Of a DNA stretch of 64,000 bases, positions 1 through 9,248 are shown piece by piece. Position 1 is the stretch's first letter. Each line of letters opens with the position of its first letter. The translations under genes and the position numbers were made by a program. The stretch comes from JAOPZW01 sp963707695 (GTDB taxonomy: Bacteria > Actinomycetota > Thermoleophilia > Solirubrobacterales > Solirubrobacteraceae). The stretch lies in assembly GCA_963707695.1 (NCBI GenBank), contig CAVPQY010000004.1, forward strand, positions 868,001-932,000, given 5' to 3'. The notes under the pieces were generated by a model. The model was not told the DNA's origin. It was given only the letters and a program-made list of their open reading frames with translations, and searched no databases.

Positions 1-3000
1 GTCGCGCACGCCGATCGCCTGCGGCGTCCCGCGGGCTCATCCACAGGCCCGAGCCGCCGCGGAACAGCGTGAGCATGTGCAGGTTGTCCTGGTACTCGGA
101 GTGGATCGACCACTTCGAGTGCGGCGTGAGGTAGCGCAGGGTGATCTCCGCGGCACCGTCCGGCGGTCCAGCGGCTGGGCGCCGGCCAGCATGAGGCGGT
201 GGTCGACGGGCGGGCGGTAGGCGGGCAGCGCCTCGCCCAGCTCGCGCATCCACGCGTGGTCGAGGTAGAGGTGCATGCGCCCCGAGAGCGTGTGCCAGGG
301 CTTGTCGCGCTCGACGTTGATCGTGAAGGCGGCGTAGGCGCGGCCCTCCTCGTCGATCCCCGACCACTCCGGCGAGGTGATCACGCGCCGCGGCTGCACC
401 TGCGTGTCCTGGAAGGTGATGCGCGTCTCCTCGGCGCCCTCGGCCAGGTCCGCCAGCGGGCACGCCGCAGCGCTCCTCCAGCGAGCGGAAGCCGGCCACC
501 GCGAGGCGCCCGTTCGTCACGCCCGACAGCGCCAGCATCGTCTCGGCGACCTGCTCGGCGCGCTCCAGCGACGGCCGGCCGTCGGCGGCGCCGCCGCGCG
601 ACGCGCCCGTTGCGGGCGGCCGAGCCGCGCCGACCTCGCGGTCCGGGATCCAGCGAGGCGCTCTTGACCGTCGCAGCCGAGCTGCTCGGCCAGCGGCCCG
701 AGCGCCGCCCACTGCGTCGGCGACCGCGCCGTAGTCGCGCTCGACGACGGTCAGCGTCGGCATCGTGCGGCCCGGCACCGGCTCGCACTCGCCCGCCCGC
801 CAGTCGCGCACCTCGCCGCGCGGCTGGGCGATCTCGCCCGGCGTGTCGTGCAGGACCGGCGTCGCGACGACGTCGCGGCGCACGCCCAGGTGCTCGGCCG
901 CCGAGCGCGCGCGAACGCCCGCGCGATCGTGCCGAACGCGTCCCAGTCGGTGCGCGCCTCCCACGGCGGCGGGATCGCCTGGTTGAACGAGTGCACGAAC
1001 GGGTGCATGTCGGTCATCGACAGGTCGTGCTTCTCGTACCAGGTGGCCGCGGGCAGCACGACGTCGGAGTACAGGCCCGTCGTCGTCATGCGGAAGTCGA
1101 CGTCGACCAGCAGGTCGAGCTTGCCGCGCGGGATCTCGTCGCGCCAGCGCACGTCCGCCGGGCGCTCGCCGTCCGGCAGCGGGTCGGCCAGCGGCCCGTC
1201 GTGGGTCGCCCCGAGCAGGTGGCGCAGGAAGTACTCCTGGCCCTTGCCCGAGGAGCCGAGCAGGTTCGAGCGCCAGACGAAGAACACGCGCGGGAAGCTC
1301 GACGGGCGCGCTGGGGTCGTCGACCGCGAAGCCCAGCCGTCCGGCGCTGCAGCTCGCCGACGACGTGCTCGACCGCGTCGACCCCGGCCGCCTCGGCCTC
1401 GTCGGCGAGGTCGAGCGGGTTGCGGTCGAACGTCGGGAAGGCGGGCATCCAGCCCATCCGCACCGCCTTGGCGTGCGCGTCGATCGCCGTCCTGCCGGCG
1501 AACAGGCCCCGGCCGAGCGGCGAGGCGAAGTGCTCGGGTCGCAGCCGGTCGTAGCGCCACTGCTCGGTGTGCGTGTAGAACCACGACGTGCCCTGGGCCT
1601 GGCGCGGCGGGCGCCGCCAGTCGAGCGCGAACGCGAGCGTCTGCCAGCCGGCGAACGTGCGGATCTTCTCCTGGCCGACGTAGTGCGCCCAGCCGCCGCC
1701 GTTGATCCCGACGCAGCCGCACAGCAGCAGCAGCGCGATGAACGAGCGGTAGGTCTCGTCGGAGTGGAACCAGTGGTTGGTGCCGGCGCCCATGCAGATC
1801 ATCGAGCGCCCGCCGCTGACCTCGGCGTTGCGGGCGAACTCGCGCGCGACCTTGACCGCGAGCCTGCCGGTCGACGCCGGTGATCGCCTCCTGCCACGCC
1901 GGCGTGTACGGCTGCGTGGCGTCGTCGTAGTCCGCCGGCCAGTCGCCGGGCAGGCCCTCGCGGGCGACGCCGTAGGTGGCGAGCATCAGGTCGAGCACCG
2001 TCGTCACGAGCCGGCCCGCGACGCGCACGGCGGGCACGCCGCGGCGCATCGACGCCGCCGCCCGGCCCGTCGCCGACGTCGAAGCGCGGGAGCGCGACCT
2101 CGACGGCTCGCTCGTGGCGGCCGTGCAGCGTCAGGACCGGGTCGAGCGTCGCCGAGCCGCAGGTTCCAGCGCCCCTTGCCCTCGTCGCCGTAGCGGAAGC
2201 CGACCGCTGCCGTTGGGGACCGCCGGCGCCCCCGTCACGGCGTCGAGCACGACCGGCTTCCAGTCGGCGTTCTCGCTGCGCCTCGCCGAGGTCGGCGGCG
2301 GTCACGAACCGGCCGGGCACGTGGACGCCGTCGCGCTCCTCCAGCGTGACGAGCAGCGGCAGGTCCGTGAAGCGCTTGCCGTAGTCCTGGAAGCGCGCGA
2401 CGGGGCGATCGACCCAGATCTCCTTGAGCATCACGTGGCCCATCGCCATCGCCAGCGCGGCGTCGGTGCCCGGCTGGGCCGGCAGCCAGTCGTCGGCGAA
2501 CTTCACGTGGTCGGAGTAGTCGGGCGAGACGACGACGACCTTCTGGCCGCGGTAGCGCGCCTCGGTCATGAAGTGCGCGTCCGGCGTGCGCGTGATCGGG
2601 AGGTTGGTGCCCCACACGATCAGGTAGCTCGCGTCCCACCAGTCGGCGGACTCCGGCACGTCGGTCTGGTCGCCGAACACCTGCGGCGACGCCGGCGGCA
2701 GGTCGGCGTACCAGTCGTAGAACGTCGTCGTGTGCCCGCCGATGAGCGACAGGAAGCGACTGCCGGCCGCGAACGACACCGGCGACATCGCCGGGATCGG
2801 CGTGAAGCCGCCGACGCGGTCCGGCCCGTGCTCGCGGATCGCGTGCACCGTCGCGGCGGCGATCAGCTCGCGTCGCCTCCTCCCAGCCGCAGCGGACGAA
2901 GCCGCCACGACCGCGCTCGCCCGCGATGGGCGCCGTCGGCCGCCACCTCGGCGAACGCGGCCACCGGGTCCGGCGCGGTGGCGAGCGCGGCGCGCCAGCG

Positions 3001-3403
3001 CTCGAGCAGGCTGCCGCGGACGTAGGGGTAGCGCAGCCGGACCGGCGAGTACGTGTACCAGGAGAACGACGCCCCACGCGGGCAGCCGCGCGGCTCGTGG
3101 TCGGGCCGCCCGGGGTCCGTCCGCGGGTAGTCGACCGCCTGGGTCTCCCACGTGATCAGCCCGTCCTTGACGTACACGTTCCACGAGCAGGAGCCCGTGC
3201 AGTTCACGCCGTGCGTGGAGCGCACGACCTTGTCGTGGCGCCAGCGGTCGCGATAGGCCGACTCCCAGCCGCGGCCGCGCGCCGATGAGCATGCTCCAGC
3301 CCTCCGCGCTCGCCTTTCCCTTGCGGAAGAACTCGTGCGCGGCCACCAGGGTCGCGCCCGGGCGCGGGCGAGGTCGTACGGTGCTCCCAGCTCCGTGGTC
3401 CAT
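1..3403 (-). pseudogene. narG: Respiratory nitrate reductase alpha subunit, frameshifted and cut by the window edge
   Basis: Molybdopterin catalytic subunit that reduces nitrate to nitrite using quinol electrons passed through NarI and NarH. The FS0 iron-sulfur site is visible near 3210-3060 (STHGVNCTGSCSW, then EPRGCPRGASFSW), followed by family motifs such as GGHTTTFYDWYADLP, WGTNLPITRTPD and SMICMGAGTNHWFHSDETY. The C-terminal part (SIHSEYQDNLHMLTLFRGG) runs off the left edge. The reading frame changes roughly ten times (near 3272, 2930, 2875, 2280-2150, 1865, 1345, 905 and between 900 and 200), yet every segment aligns to NarG in order. That suggests recent damage or sequence errors. The ATG at 3403 is the preferred start; a TTG at 3454 is the alternative. 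narHJI would lie to the left, outside the window. Confidence 0.85.
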
Positions 3404-3498
3404 GGTGCGCGACGACAGGCCAAAGCCCAGCAGTGACCCGGCGGCCGCGGGCAACCTACCATCCGGCGACGACTTCTCCCAAGAGAGTGTGAAAACAA

Positions 3499-4176
3499 CT
3501 GGCCGGCGTAGACCTCCCGCATCCCGACGCGGACCGCATCCTCGGCCAGCCGACCCGCCGGCGGCTGTTCGCGCTCCTGGGCGACCTCGGCGGAGCCGCG
3601 TCCACCGACGAGCTCGCCGAGCGGCTGTCGCTGCACCCCAACGGGGTGCGGACGCACCTCCAGCTCATGGTGGCCGCCGGCCTCGTGCTCCGCCGGCGCG
3701 TCGCGCGACCGCGCGGCAGGCCTCGCGACGAGTGGGCGATCGCCCCGGCCGCCCGACCGGGCGGCGACCCGCCGCGGGCCTACGAGGCGCTGGCCCGCTG
3801 GCTCGCCCGTGCGACGCCCGCGACGCCCGCCCGCCTGCGCGAGGTCGAGGCCGCCGGCCGCCAGATCGGCCAGCAGCTCGCGCCGGCCTCCCCCGTCGTC
3901 GCCGAGCGCGCCTTCAGCGACGCGCTGGCCGCGCTCGGCTTCCAGCCCGCGGTCGCCCGCGCCGACGGACGCCTGAGCTGCCGGCTGGGCAACTGCCCCT
4001 ATCGCGACTCGGTGCGCGCCAACCAGGACATCGTCTGCACGCTGCATCGCGGCCTGACGCGCGGTCTGCTGGACCGCCTCGCCCCGACCGCCACGCTCGC
4101 GCGCTTCGTCCCCCACGACCCCGAGCGCGCCGGCTGCGAGATCGACGTCGACGACTTCCCGTCCGTGGCCGGCTGA
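3499..4176 (+). CDS. HTH transcriptional regulator with Cys-rich C-terminus (ArsR/SufR-like, COG2345 type)
   Basis: Predicted DNA-binding regulator, divergent from narG with about 95 bp between them. The N-terminal winged helix-turn-helix is clear (ILGQPTRRRLFALLGDLGG, then LAERLSLHPNGVRTHLQLM). The C-terminal half holds cysteines in the arrangement C-x4-C-x13-C with a fourth in AGCEIDV, reminiscent of iron-sulfur sensing SufR-type regulators. The frame is open from 3493 after a TGA at 3490, but no ATG/GTG/TTG precedes the HTH. The only candidates are a CTG at 3499 or a GTG at 3489 reached by a one-base shift, so the start is uncertain. Inference: it senses O2, NO or Fe-S status to control nitrate respiration. 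It could instead regulate an unrelated distant target. Confidence 0.72.
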   Translation: MAGVDLPHPDADRILGQPTRRRLFALLGDLGGAASTDELAERLSLHPNGVRTHLQLMVAAGLVLRRRVARPRGRPRDEWAIAPAARPGGDPPRAYEALARWLARATPATPARLREVEAAGRQIGQQLAPASPVVAERAFSDALAALGFQPAVARADGRLSCRLGNCPYRDSVRANQDIVCTLHRGLTRGLLDRLAPTATLARFVPHDPERAGCEIDVDDFPSVAG

Positions 4177-4604
4177 CCGCCCTGCTCAGCCTGGTCCCGT
4201 CGAGCCGACTGGGACCAGCGCGGCCTGTTCGACATCGAGTGCCCCGCGTGCCGAGCTCGCTGTGACGTGGCCGACCGGGAGGTCCGGCTGTTAAGGCCCG
4301 ACGACGATCACGCCGACCCGGGTACGGCCTGACCAGTGGCCGAGGTCCATCGAGAGGGCGAACCGGGGGGCAGGCTCGTCCTCCCGGGGGAATCAGGGCC
4401 TCGGCCACCAGCACGGCCGACCGTACCGGGGGTGCCGTGCGGGTTTCCCGCAGCCTTCGCGTACGTGTCAGCCCGCCGACCCGCCACCCCACTTCCCGCC
4501 CCTGACGAGGGCGAACTTGGAACCCCGGGGTACCAGGGTGCGGAACGAAAGCTGTCCCCAATCTGTCCCCAGCCAGCGCCTTCGGGGCTGACCCCGGAAT
4601 GACG
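4177..4604. other. Intergenic region without convincing gene
   Basis: No open frame here has recognisable protein character; the frames present look like chance GC-rich frames. The only structure I see is a tandem CTGTCCCC-AAT-CTGTCCCC repeat near 4552-4570, before the tRNA-His terminator. Confidence 0.5.
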
Positions 4605-4627
4605 AAACCCCCGCATGTGCAGGGGCT
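4605..4627 (-). terminator. Rho-independent terminator of tRNA-His
   Basis: On the minus strand a 7-bp stem (CCCCTGC, loop ACAT, GCGGGGG) is followed by TTTCGTC. It lies about 10 nt past the 3' end of the tRNA-His gene. Confidence 0.7.
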
Positions 4628-4636
4628 TCCGTGAGG

Positions 4637-4710
4637 GGTGAGCGAGGGGACTCGAACCCCCGACCGCCTGGACCACAACCAGGAGCTCTACCAGCTGAGC
4701 TACGCCCACC
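4637..4710 (-). tRNA. tRNA-His (anticodon GTG)
   Basis: Read on the minus strand it gives a full cloverleaf: acceptor GTGGGCG pairs with CGCTCAC; D-arm TAGCTCAGCTGGTAGAGC; anticodon stem CCTGG/CCAGG with loop TTGTGGT (anticodon GTG); T-arm GGGGGTTCGAGTCCCC. The extra G at position -1 opposite C73, diagnostic of tRNA-His, is present. CCA is not encoded. Confidence 0.95.
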
Positions 4711-5017
4711 AGGGTCGCGGGCAGTGTACCGGCCGCGGCCCGTGGCCCGGTGGCCGCCGGGGGCAGCCGCCCGCAGCGCGCCCGGGGCAGCGGGGACGCG
4801 CCCGGACGCAGCCGCGGCGGCCGCTCCGTGCGTCAGACGGCGGACGCGCCCCGAAACCTCGGGGCCAGCCTCGCGTTGCAGGAGGTGGGTGACCGGGGCC
4901 GCGGACACCGGAACGTCCGCAGCCCCGGTCCCTGTGCTCGGCAGGCGACCAACAGGGGTCCTGTCGACCCGCCGATCCGGGGGGCGGCCGATGGGGGGAA
5001 CCAGCTGCCCACCCTGC
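4711..5017. other. Intergenic region downstream of methyltransferase
   Basis: No supported gene. A 7-bp inverted repeat (CCCTGCT / AGCAGGG, 5012-5030) straddles the stop codon of the methyltransferase and could act as a weak terminator; no T-tract follows. Confidence 0.4.
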
Positions 5018-6055
5018 TTACGCAGCAGGGGGCCGTCCGCTTGCGCGACGGGCTGAAGAAGTTCCAGCCTGGTCCAACGTGGACAGCGGGCGGCCCCGGC
5101 GCTGGCCGCGGCGGACGAGGACCTTGGCCAGCGAGCGGGGCGGCGAGCGGACCTCGAAGCGCTCGTCGAGCCAGGCGTCGACCTCGGGCGAGAAGTACTG
5201 GTCGGCGATGTCGTCGTCCTGCGAGTCGCGCCGGTAGTGCTCGATGAGCTCGGGCGTCCAGTCCTTCTTGAAGGTCGTGGTGACGAAGAGGCCGCCCGGG
5301 ACGAGGCCGCTCGTGATCGTCTCGAGCGCCGGGATGGCGTCGGCCACGTGCTCGAAGGCCGACCACTCGACCACGAGCCCGAAGGGGTGCCCGTCGGCGG
5401 CCGTGTCGAAGTACGCGTGCTCGGTCTCCGCCCGGTGCACGACGGGCTCCAGCCCGTGGTTGGCCGCGCGCCAGCCGACGAAGTCCAGGAACGCCTCGAC
5501 GCGGTCCGACACGACCGTCCGGTAGCCGGCCGCGGCCAGCGAGAGGCCGATCTGGCCCAGGCCGGTCCCGAAGTCCAGCGCCGAGACGCGGTCCGGGCCG
5601 CCGAGCTCCTCGAGCCGCGCCAGGACGCCGTCGTAGATCCAGAAGAAGTCCTCGCGCTCGGGGTCCATCCGGTTGAAGAGCGAGTACATGTGCAGGATCT
5701 CGTAGACCGGCCCGCGCAGGCCGATCCGGTCCTCGTAGCGACGCGCGCGCGGATCGTCCTCGTAGAACCACGGCGTCGCGTAGCGCGCCTTCTGGCCGAT
5801 CTCCCAGCCGAAGTACTCGACGAGCTCGCAGAGGCGCGACTCGCGGTCGGAGAGGTGGGGGTGGTCGCGCAGCGTGCGCGCGAAGACCTCCTCGGCGCGG
5901 TCATGGCCGGGCGAGAACGGGCGCGCCGGCGGAGTCGGCGTTGGCGGGGTCGCCGTCGCCGCCGCCGCGACCGCCGGCGGCACGGCCGCGGGCGCGGCCG
6001 GCGGAGCGAGGCGGTCGGCGGCACGGCGCAGGAGGCTCGCGGCTCGCCGGCGCAT
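5018..6055 (-). CDS. Class I SAM-dependent methyltransferase
   Basis: A 345-residue protein. After an Ala/Pro-rich, basic N-terminus of about 55 residues comes a Rossmann methyltransferase domain whose motif I reads ALDFGTGLGQIGLSLAAAGY. An acidic motif-II equivalent (VVSDRVEAFLDF) and a post-IV element (GLVVEWSAFEHVAD) follow. This layout matches methyltransferases acting on glycans, lipids or small molecules; the substrate cannot be told. The start is set at ATG 6055 because a TAGGCT hexamer lies 11 nt upstream; an in-frame GTG at 6085 would lie before it. The Arg-rich C-terminal tail is not typical and may reflect a late frameshift. Nearest neighbours are tRNA-His and a convergent small membrane protein. 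Confidence 0.75.
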   Translation of the reverse strand: MRRRAASLLRRAADRLAPPAAPAAVPPAVAAAATATPPTPTPPARPFSPGHDRAEEVFARTLRDHPHLSDRESRLCELVEYFGWEIGQKARYATPWFYEDDPRARRYEDRIGLRGPVYEILHMYSLFNRMDPEREDFFWIYDGVLARLEELGGPDRVSALDFGTGLGQIGLSLAAAGYRTVVSDRVEAFLDFVGWRAANHGLEPVVHRAETEHAYFDTAADGHPFGLVVEWSAFEHVADAIPALETITSGLVPGGLFVTTTFKKDWTPELIEHYRRDSQDDDIADQYFSPEVDAWLDERFEVRSPPRSLAKVLVRRGQRRGRPLSTLDQAGTSSARRASGRPPAA

Positions 6056-6066
6056 GACGGCGCCGG

Positions 6067-6072
6067 AGCCTA
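6067..6072 (-). promoter_or_regulatory. -10 promoter element for methyltransferase
   Basis: TAGGCT ends 11 nt before ATG 6055; member of the recurrent TAGGNT near-leaderless promoter set in this window. Confidence 0.45.
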
Positions 6073-6184
6073 GCGGCCGCACCACGGAGGTCGACGCGGC
6101 TGGGCGTGCCCCATGTCACGCACCGGGCGCGCGCGACGCGGGACGGTCGGGTCGTCCACTCCACTCCCCCGCAGAGGAGCTCCC

Positions 6185-6406
6185 ATGCTCGGCATCGACC
6201 TCGCCGGTGGCGCCGTCGTCTTCTTCATCTTCACGGTCGCCTTCCTGGTCGCCGTCACCTACGGGCTCTACTCGCGGACGGGGAGCGGCATCGGCCAGCA
6301 CCCCTACGGCGACGTGCACGGCGGCGCGCCGGGCGCCCGCGGTGAGAGCCGCATGAGCGGCAGCGTCGACCGCGACGTCATCGGCTGGACGCACGGGACG
6401 CACTGA
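6185..6406 (+). CDS. Small single-pass membrane protein, unknown function
   Basis: A 73-residue protein I do not recognise. Residues 9-28 form one hydrophobic helix (GAVVFFIFTVAFLVAVTYGL), followed by a Gly/His-rich soluble tail ending DVIGWTHGTH. The start ATG is preceded by AGAGGAGCTCCC, a good ribosome binding site. It is monocistronic and ends in a strong inverted repeat shared with the convergent gene. The tail is probably cytoplasmic or exported depending on orientation; the sequence does not decide this. Confidence 0.6.
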   Translation: MLGIDLAGGAVVFFIFTVAFLVAVTYGLYSRTGSGIGQHPYGDVHGGAPGARGESRMSGSVDRDVIGWTHGTH

Positions 6407-6414
6407 GCCGGGGG

Positions 6415-6449
6415 CGTCGGCGCGCGGCCGAGCACCTCGCGCACCGACG
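6415..6449. terminator. Bidirectional terminator hairpin
   Basis: Inverted repeat CGTCGGCGCGCG / CGCGCACCGACG (6415-6426 with 6438-6449), eleven pairs with one mismatch and an 11-nt loop. It lies exactly between two convergent genes. Confidence 0.55.
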
Positions 6450-6451
6450 GC

Positions 6452-6772
6452 CTAGTCGTTCCACCCGACCTCGTCGTGGCTCTCGAGCTTGCGCCAGAAG
6501 ACGATCTCGGGCTCGGACGTCATGCCCGACGCGCCCATGAGCGTCTGGATGCGAGGACCGGCCTCCTCGAAGAACGCGCGGAAGCTCGCCTCGTCCGGCC
6601 ACTCGTCGGCGACCATGATCCGGCCGTCCTCCGACCCGTAGAAGCGATGGGCGAGCAGGCCGTGCGACGTGGCGATGCCGACGATCTCGCGCATCTCGTC
6701 GCGGTTGGCGCTCGCGTGCTCCTCGAGCTTCCGCGGGTCGCCCTGCGCGCGCAACGTCATGAGCACCGGCAT
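6452..6772 (-). CDS. ABM/dimeric alpha-beta barrel-like protein
   Basis: A 106-residue protein whose pattern fits the dimeric alpha-beta barrel (antibiotic biosynthesis monooxygenase/EthD-like) fold: MPVLMTLRAQGD, ATSHGLLAHRFYG, IMVADEWPDEASFRAFFEEAG. Members are small homodimeric monooxygenases, heme-degrading enzymes or binding proteins; the substrate is not readable. The start was chosen at 6772 because AGGAGG lies 5-7 nt upstream; an upstream ATG at 6802 lacks this. It is monocistronic and convergent with the small membrane protein. Confidence 0.65.
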   Translation of the reverse strand: MPVLMTLRAQGDPRKLEEHASANRDEMREIVGIATSHGLLAHRFYGSEDGRIMVADEWPDEASFRAFFEEAGPRIQTLMGASGMTSEPEIVFWRKLESHDEVGWND

Positions 6773-7052
6773 GAGGACCTCCTGGAGTTGTCGTGGCGCC
6801 ATCCGACCAGAACCGGGTGCGAGGGGCAAGCACGCCTGCCGGGCCGGCCCTCGGTGGCGATCGCGTCGGACATGCGACGGTCCGCGCCGCTGCCGCCAGC
6901 AGCGGCCGCCGGCCGCCGCTGTGCGCCGGCGGTTCAGCTGGGGCGGGCCCGCGACCGACGTTCGTCCCCGGGATCGACTGCGCCATCCGTCGTCGGGGTA
7001 GCGGCCAGGCGCCTGCCGGAGTCCTCCGGCGCGTCAAACGAAGGGGAGAGAC

Positions 7053-7151
7053 ATGCCGCTCGCGATCGCTGGAACCGGCTACGGACTCATCGGGATCCTC
7101 GTCATCATCCTGCTCGTCGTGCTCATCATGAACTTCGCGCGTAGGGCCTGA
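7053..7151 (+). CDS. 32-residue hydrophobic peptide
   Basis: A tiny gene with a strong ribosome binding site (AAGGGGAGAGAC just before ATG). It encodes a short N-terminus (MPLAIAGTGYG), one continuous transmembrane helix rich in Ile/Leu/Val, and a basic end (NFARRA). The positive C-terminus suggests N-out/C-in. It resembles widespread very short hydrophobic membrane proteins without known function. A weak hairpin follows the stop codon. Confidence 0.55.
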   Translation: MPLAIAGTGYGLIGILVIILLVVLIMNFARRA

Positions 7152-7171
7152 GGTCGGCGCGCCGGCTGACC
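7152..7171 (+). terminator. Weak hairpin after 32-residue ORF
   Basis: GGTCGGC / GCTGACC pairs (seven pairs including one G-T) directly after the TGA; there is no T-run. Confidence 0.3.
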
Positions 7172-7404
7172 GTGCTCCCGCCGGCGGCGACGTGTCGTCC
7201 GGCACCTACGTGAGCCGCGGCGACCCGAAGGACGACCCCTGCCCAACGGCTGAACACGCCCCCGAACCGCACCGGCGGGAGCGGGGGCGCCTGGCCGTCG
7301 CGGCCTGGGGGACCCAGCGCGCGACCTCGACCGCGAACGGCGCGGAGGATCATCCGAGATTCGGGCGGAAGGGACAGCCACCGCGATGCGCGCGCCGTAG
7401 CCCG

Positions 7405-8538
7405 CTAACCGAAGATCGACGCGTAGAAGTCGAGGAACCGCTGGTCGAGGTACATCGAGACGATGTACTGGGAGTCCGTGCTGTTCGGCCACGCCTGGTT
7501 GACGACACCGTTCACCGCCCACGAGCCGTCGTCGAACTGGAGGAAGACCGGGCCGCCGCTGGACCCGCCGGTCATGGGGCAACGCAGCCACAAGCCGAAG
7601 TTCGTCCCGTCCAAGGGGTCGCCCGACCGCCATTGCCCCTCCCAGGTGTTGTCGCAGTGGTACTGGCCGTTGCCGTTGCCGTTCTGGTCGAGCCCGAAGA
7701 TCCCGTTGCCGGGATATCCGGCGCTGTACCGCCGCTGACCGTAGACCGGCGGGACGTTCGCCCATGCCTGGTACGTCCCGATGGTCGAGTACTGCCCCGG
7801 GTAGTACCCGTCGGCATTCGGCTGGAGCAGCACCAGTCCCCAGTCCTGGCCGGGGTCGTTGGCCTGCCAGCCCGGCGACGCCCACCAGTCCTGGGCCAGC
7901 CACACCCCGTAACGCCAATCAGGGACTTCTGGGAGCCCTGCGATGTAGCTCTGTCCCGGGGCGAACGAGATGGCCGGCAGGTATCCGCCTCCGTCGAGGA
8001 GCCCGTTGCTGTACAGGCAGTGACCGGCGGTGAGGACGACGCCGACGGCGATCAGCGTGCCGGAGCAGTGCCCGAACCCGTTGGTGTACAGCCGCCCGAC
8101 GGGAGGGATGAGGTCGCCGAAGCTGTGCTCGTTGAGGTCGGCGGGCCGGGCGAGCGCGGCGCGCTTGATCCGGACGCGATGGCAGATCTCGCGGTGTCCG
8201 CGACGCTTCGTGCAGCGCTTGACCAGCCGGTGCTGCTTGTAGTGGTTGCACACCCTCGTGCGACGTGTGGGCCTGAAGCAGCGCTTGCCGTTGCGCGGGG
8301 TCTTGAGCTTGCCCTGCCGCGGGGCGTTCGCCGGTCGTTCTCCAGGCTGCACCTTCGCCGGGCGGCCGCGGCCCACGGCCGCCGCACCAGCTGCCGGTGC
8401 GGGCGCCGGTGCCGTGCTGACGCGGCCGATGTCCCCGGCTGATGGCATCCGGTCCAGGAGCCCCGGCGACTGCGCGGCCGCCGGTGACGCGGCGAGCGAC
8501 GCTCCGATCGCGAGAACAGCAAGCGAAACCCGGATCAT
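7405..8538 (-). CDS. Secreted trypsin-like serine protease
   Basis: A 377-residue exported protein. A signal peptide is evident (residues 1-22, cleavage after ASPAAAQ), followed by a Pro/Ala-rich and then strongly basic linker with four Cys. The chymotrypsin-fold catalytic domain occupies about residues 130-377. The triad is visible: His in VVLTAGHC, Asp in DPGQDWGLVLL, Ser in MTGGSSGGPVF. This arrangement matches the V8/glutamyl endopeptidase-like S1B/S1 proteases of soil bacteria. The gene is monocistronic. Specificity is not predictable from the sequence; the tyrosine/tryptophan-rich insertions (YYPGQYSTIGTYQAW) are unusual. Confidence 0.85.
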   Translation of the reverse strand: MIRVSLAVLAIGASLAASPAAAQSPGLLDRMPSAGDIGRVSTAPAPAPAAGAAAVGRGRPAKVQPGERPANAPRQGKLKTPRNGKRCFRPTRRTRVCNHYKQHRLVKRCTKRRGHREICHRVRIKRAALARPADLNEHSFGDLIPPVGRLYTNGFGHCSGTLIAVGVVLTAGHCLYSNGLLDGGGYLPAISFAPGQSYIAGLPEVPDWRYGVWLAQDWWASPGWQANDPGQDWGLVLLQPNADGYYPGQYSTIGTYQAWANVPPVYGQRRYSAGYPGNGIFGLDQNGNGNGQYHCDNTWEGQWRSGDPLDGTNFGLWLRCPMTGGSSGGPVFLQFDDGSWAVNGVVNQAWPNSTDSQYIVSMYLDQRFLDFYASIFG

Positions 8539-8697
8539 CTCCGCCCCCTCGATGCTGGCGCCAGCCAGTCTCCGCCGGTCGCCTGCTCGCCGTCAACACC
8601 CGCGTCTCGAGCGCATAGGAAACGGTGCATCGGGGCTCGCGATGGCCTGCGCACAGACTCGTATCCGGGACCGACACGTGGCGAGACCGGTGCGCAC

Positions 8698-9222
8698 CTA
8701 GGAGACCGTGCGCCGCCTCCTTCCCAACAGCCTGGTGACCGGCGAGGCCAGGAGCCGTGGCAGCAATCGCGGGCCCGGAACGACGCGCAGGCCGAGCTGC
8801 TCGAAGAGCGTGACCGCGTCGAGCTGGAACCAGTGCTCGGCGACCTTCCCGTCGACCATCCGGTTGATCTCCAGACCGGAGAAGCGGACGCGCCGGCTGG
8901 TCGGCGGGAGGCCCCGGAAGGTCCCGGTGTGCGTGCCGGTGAACAGGATGCGCTGCGCCACCATCCCCTCGTCGGCCGCGGAGTCCTGCACCTCCAGGTG
9001 CAGGTCGGGGAAGCCCTCGAGGAAGACGCCGAGGAACTCGACCCAGGCGTCGCTGTCGAGCGCTGCCGTCTGGATGCTGTCAGGCGCGTGCGCGACGTAG
9101 TCGGTGGTCCGGGCCGCGGCCTCGGCGGCGGCGTCGCGGGCGTTGAACGCGTCGATCCACCGGCGCGCGACCACCCGGTTGTGCTCGGCCGAGGCGAGGT
9201 TGTTCTTGATCTCGGTGCTCAT
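8698..9222 (-). CDS. SnoaL-like ester cyclase / NTF2-fold protein
   Basis: A 174-residue protein of the SnoaL polyketide cyclase family (NTF2-like fold). Family hallmarks: NRVVARRWIDAFNARDA, VEFLGVFLEGFPDLHLEVQD, GTHTGTFRGLPPTSRRVRF and VAEHWFQLD. Family members act as small enzymes or binding proteins; the close homologues are annotated ester cyclase without a defined substrate. The ATG at 9222 is preceded by GGAAGGACATC. A basic C-terminal tail (RLLGRRRRTVS) is extra. It lies 26 nt downstream of a cupin gene in the same direction, so the two are probably co-transcribed. Confidence 0.78.
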   Translation of the reverse strand: MSTEIKNNLASAEHNRVVARRWIDAFNARDAAAEAAARTTDYVAHAPDSIQTAALDSDAWVEFLGVFLEGFPDLHLEVQDSAADEGMVAQRILFTGTHTGTFRGLPPTSRRVRFSGLEINRMVDGKVAEHWFQLDAVTLFEQLGLRVVPGPRLLPRLLASPVTRLLGRRRRTVS

Positions 9223-9248
9223 GATGTCCTTCCGGGGTCTTCGGGCGG

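Noticed and set aside
1..3403. narG as a genuine decayed pseudogene
   Set aside because: Conserved residues persist through all frames without nonsense drift or deletions, and similar indels hit essential genes elsewhere in the window, so sequence error is the simpler explanation (not proven).
4540..4710. Prophage or integrative element scar next to tRNA-His
   Set aside because: No integrase, no duplicated tRNA 3' end; only a small CTGTCCCC repeat. Not enough to call an att site.
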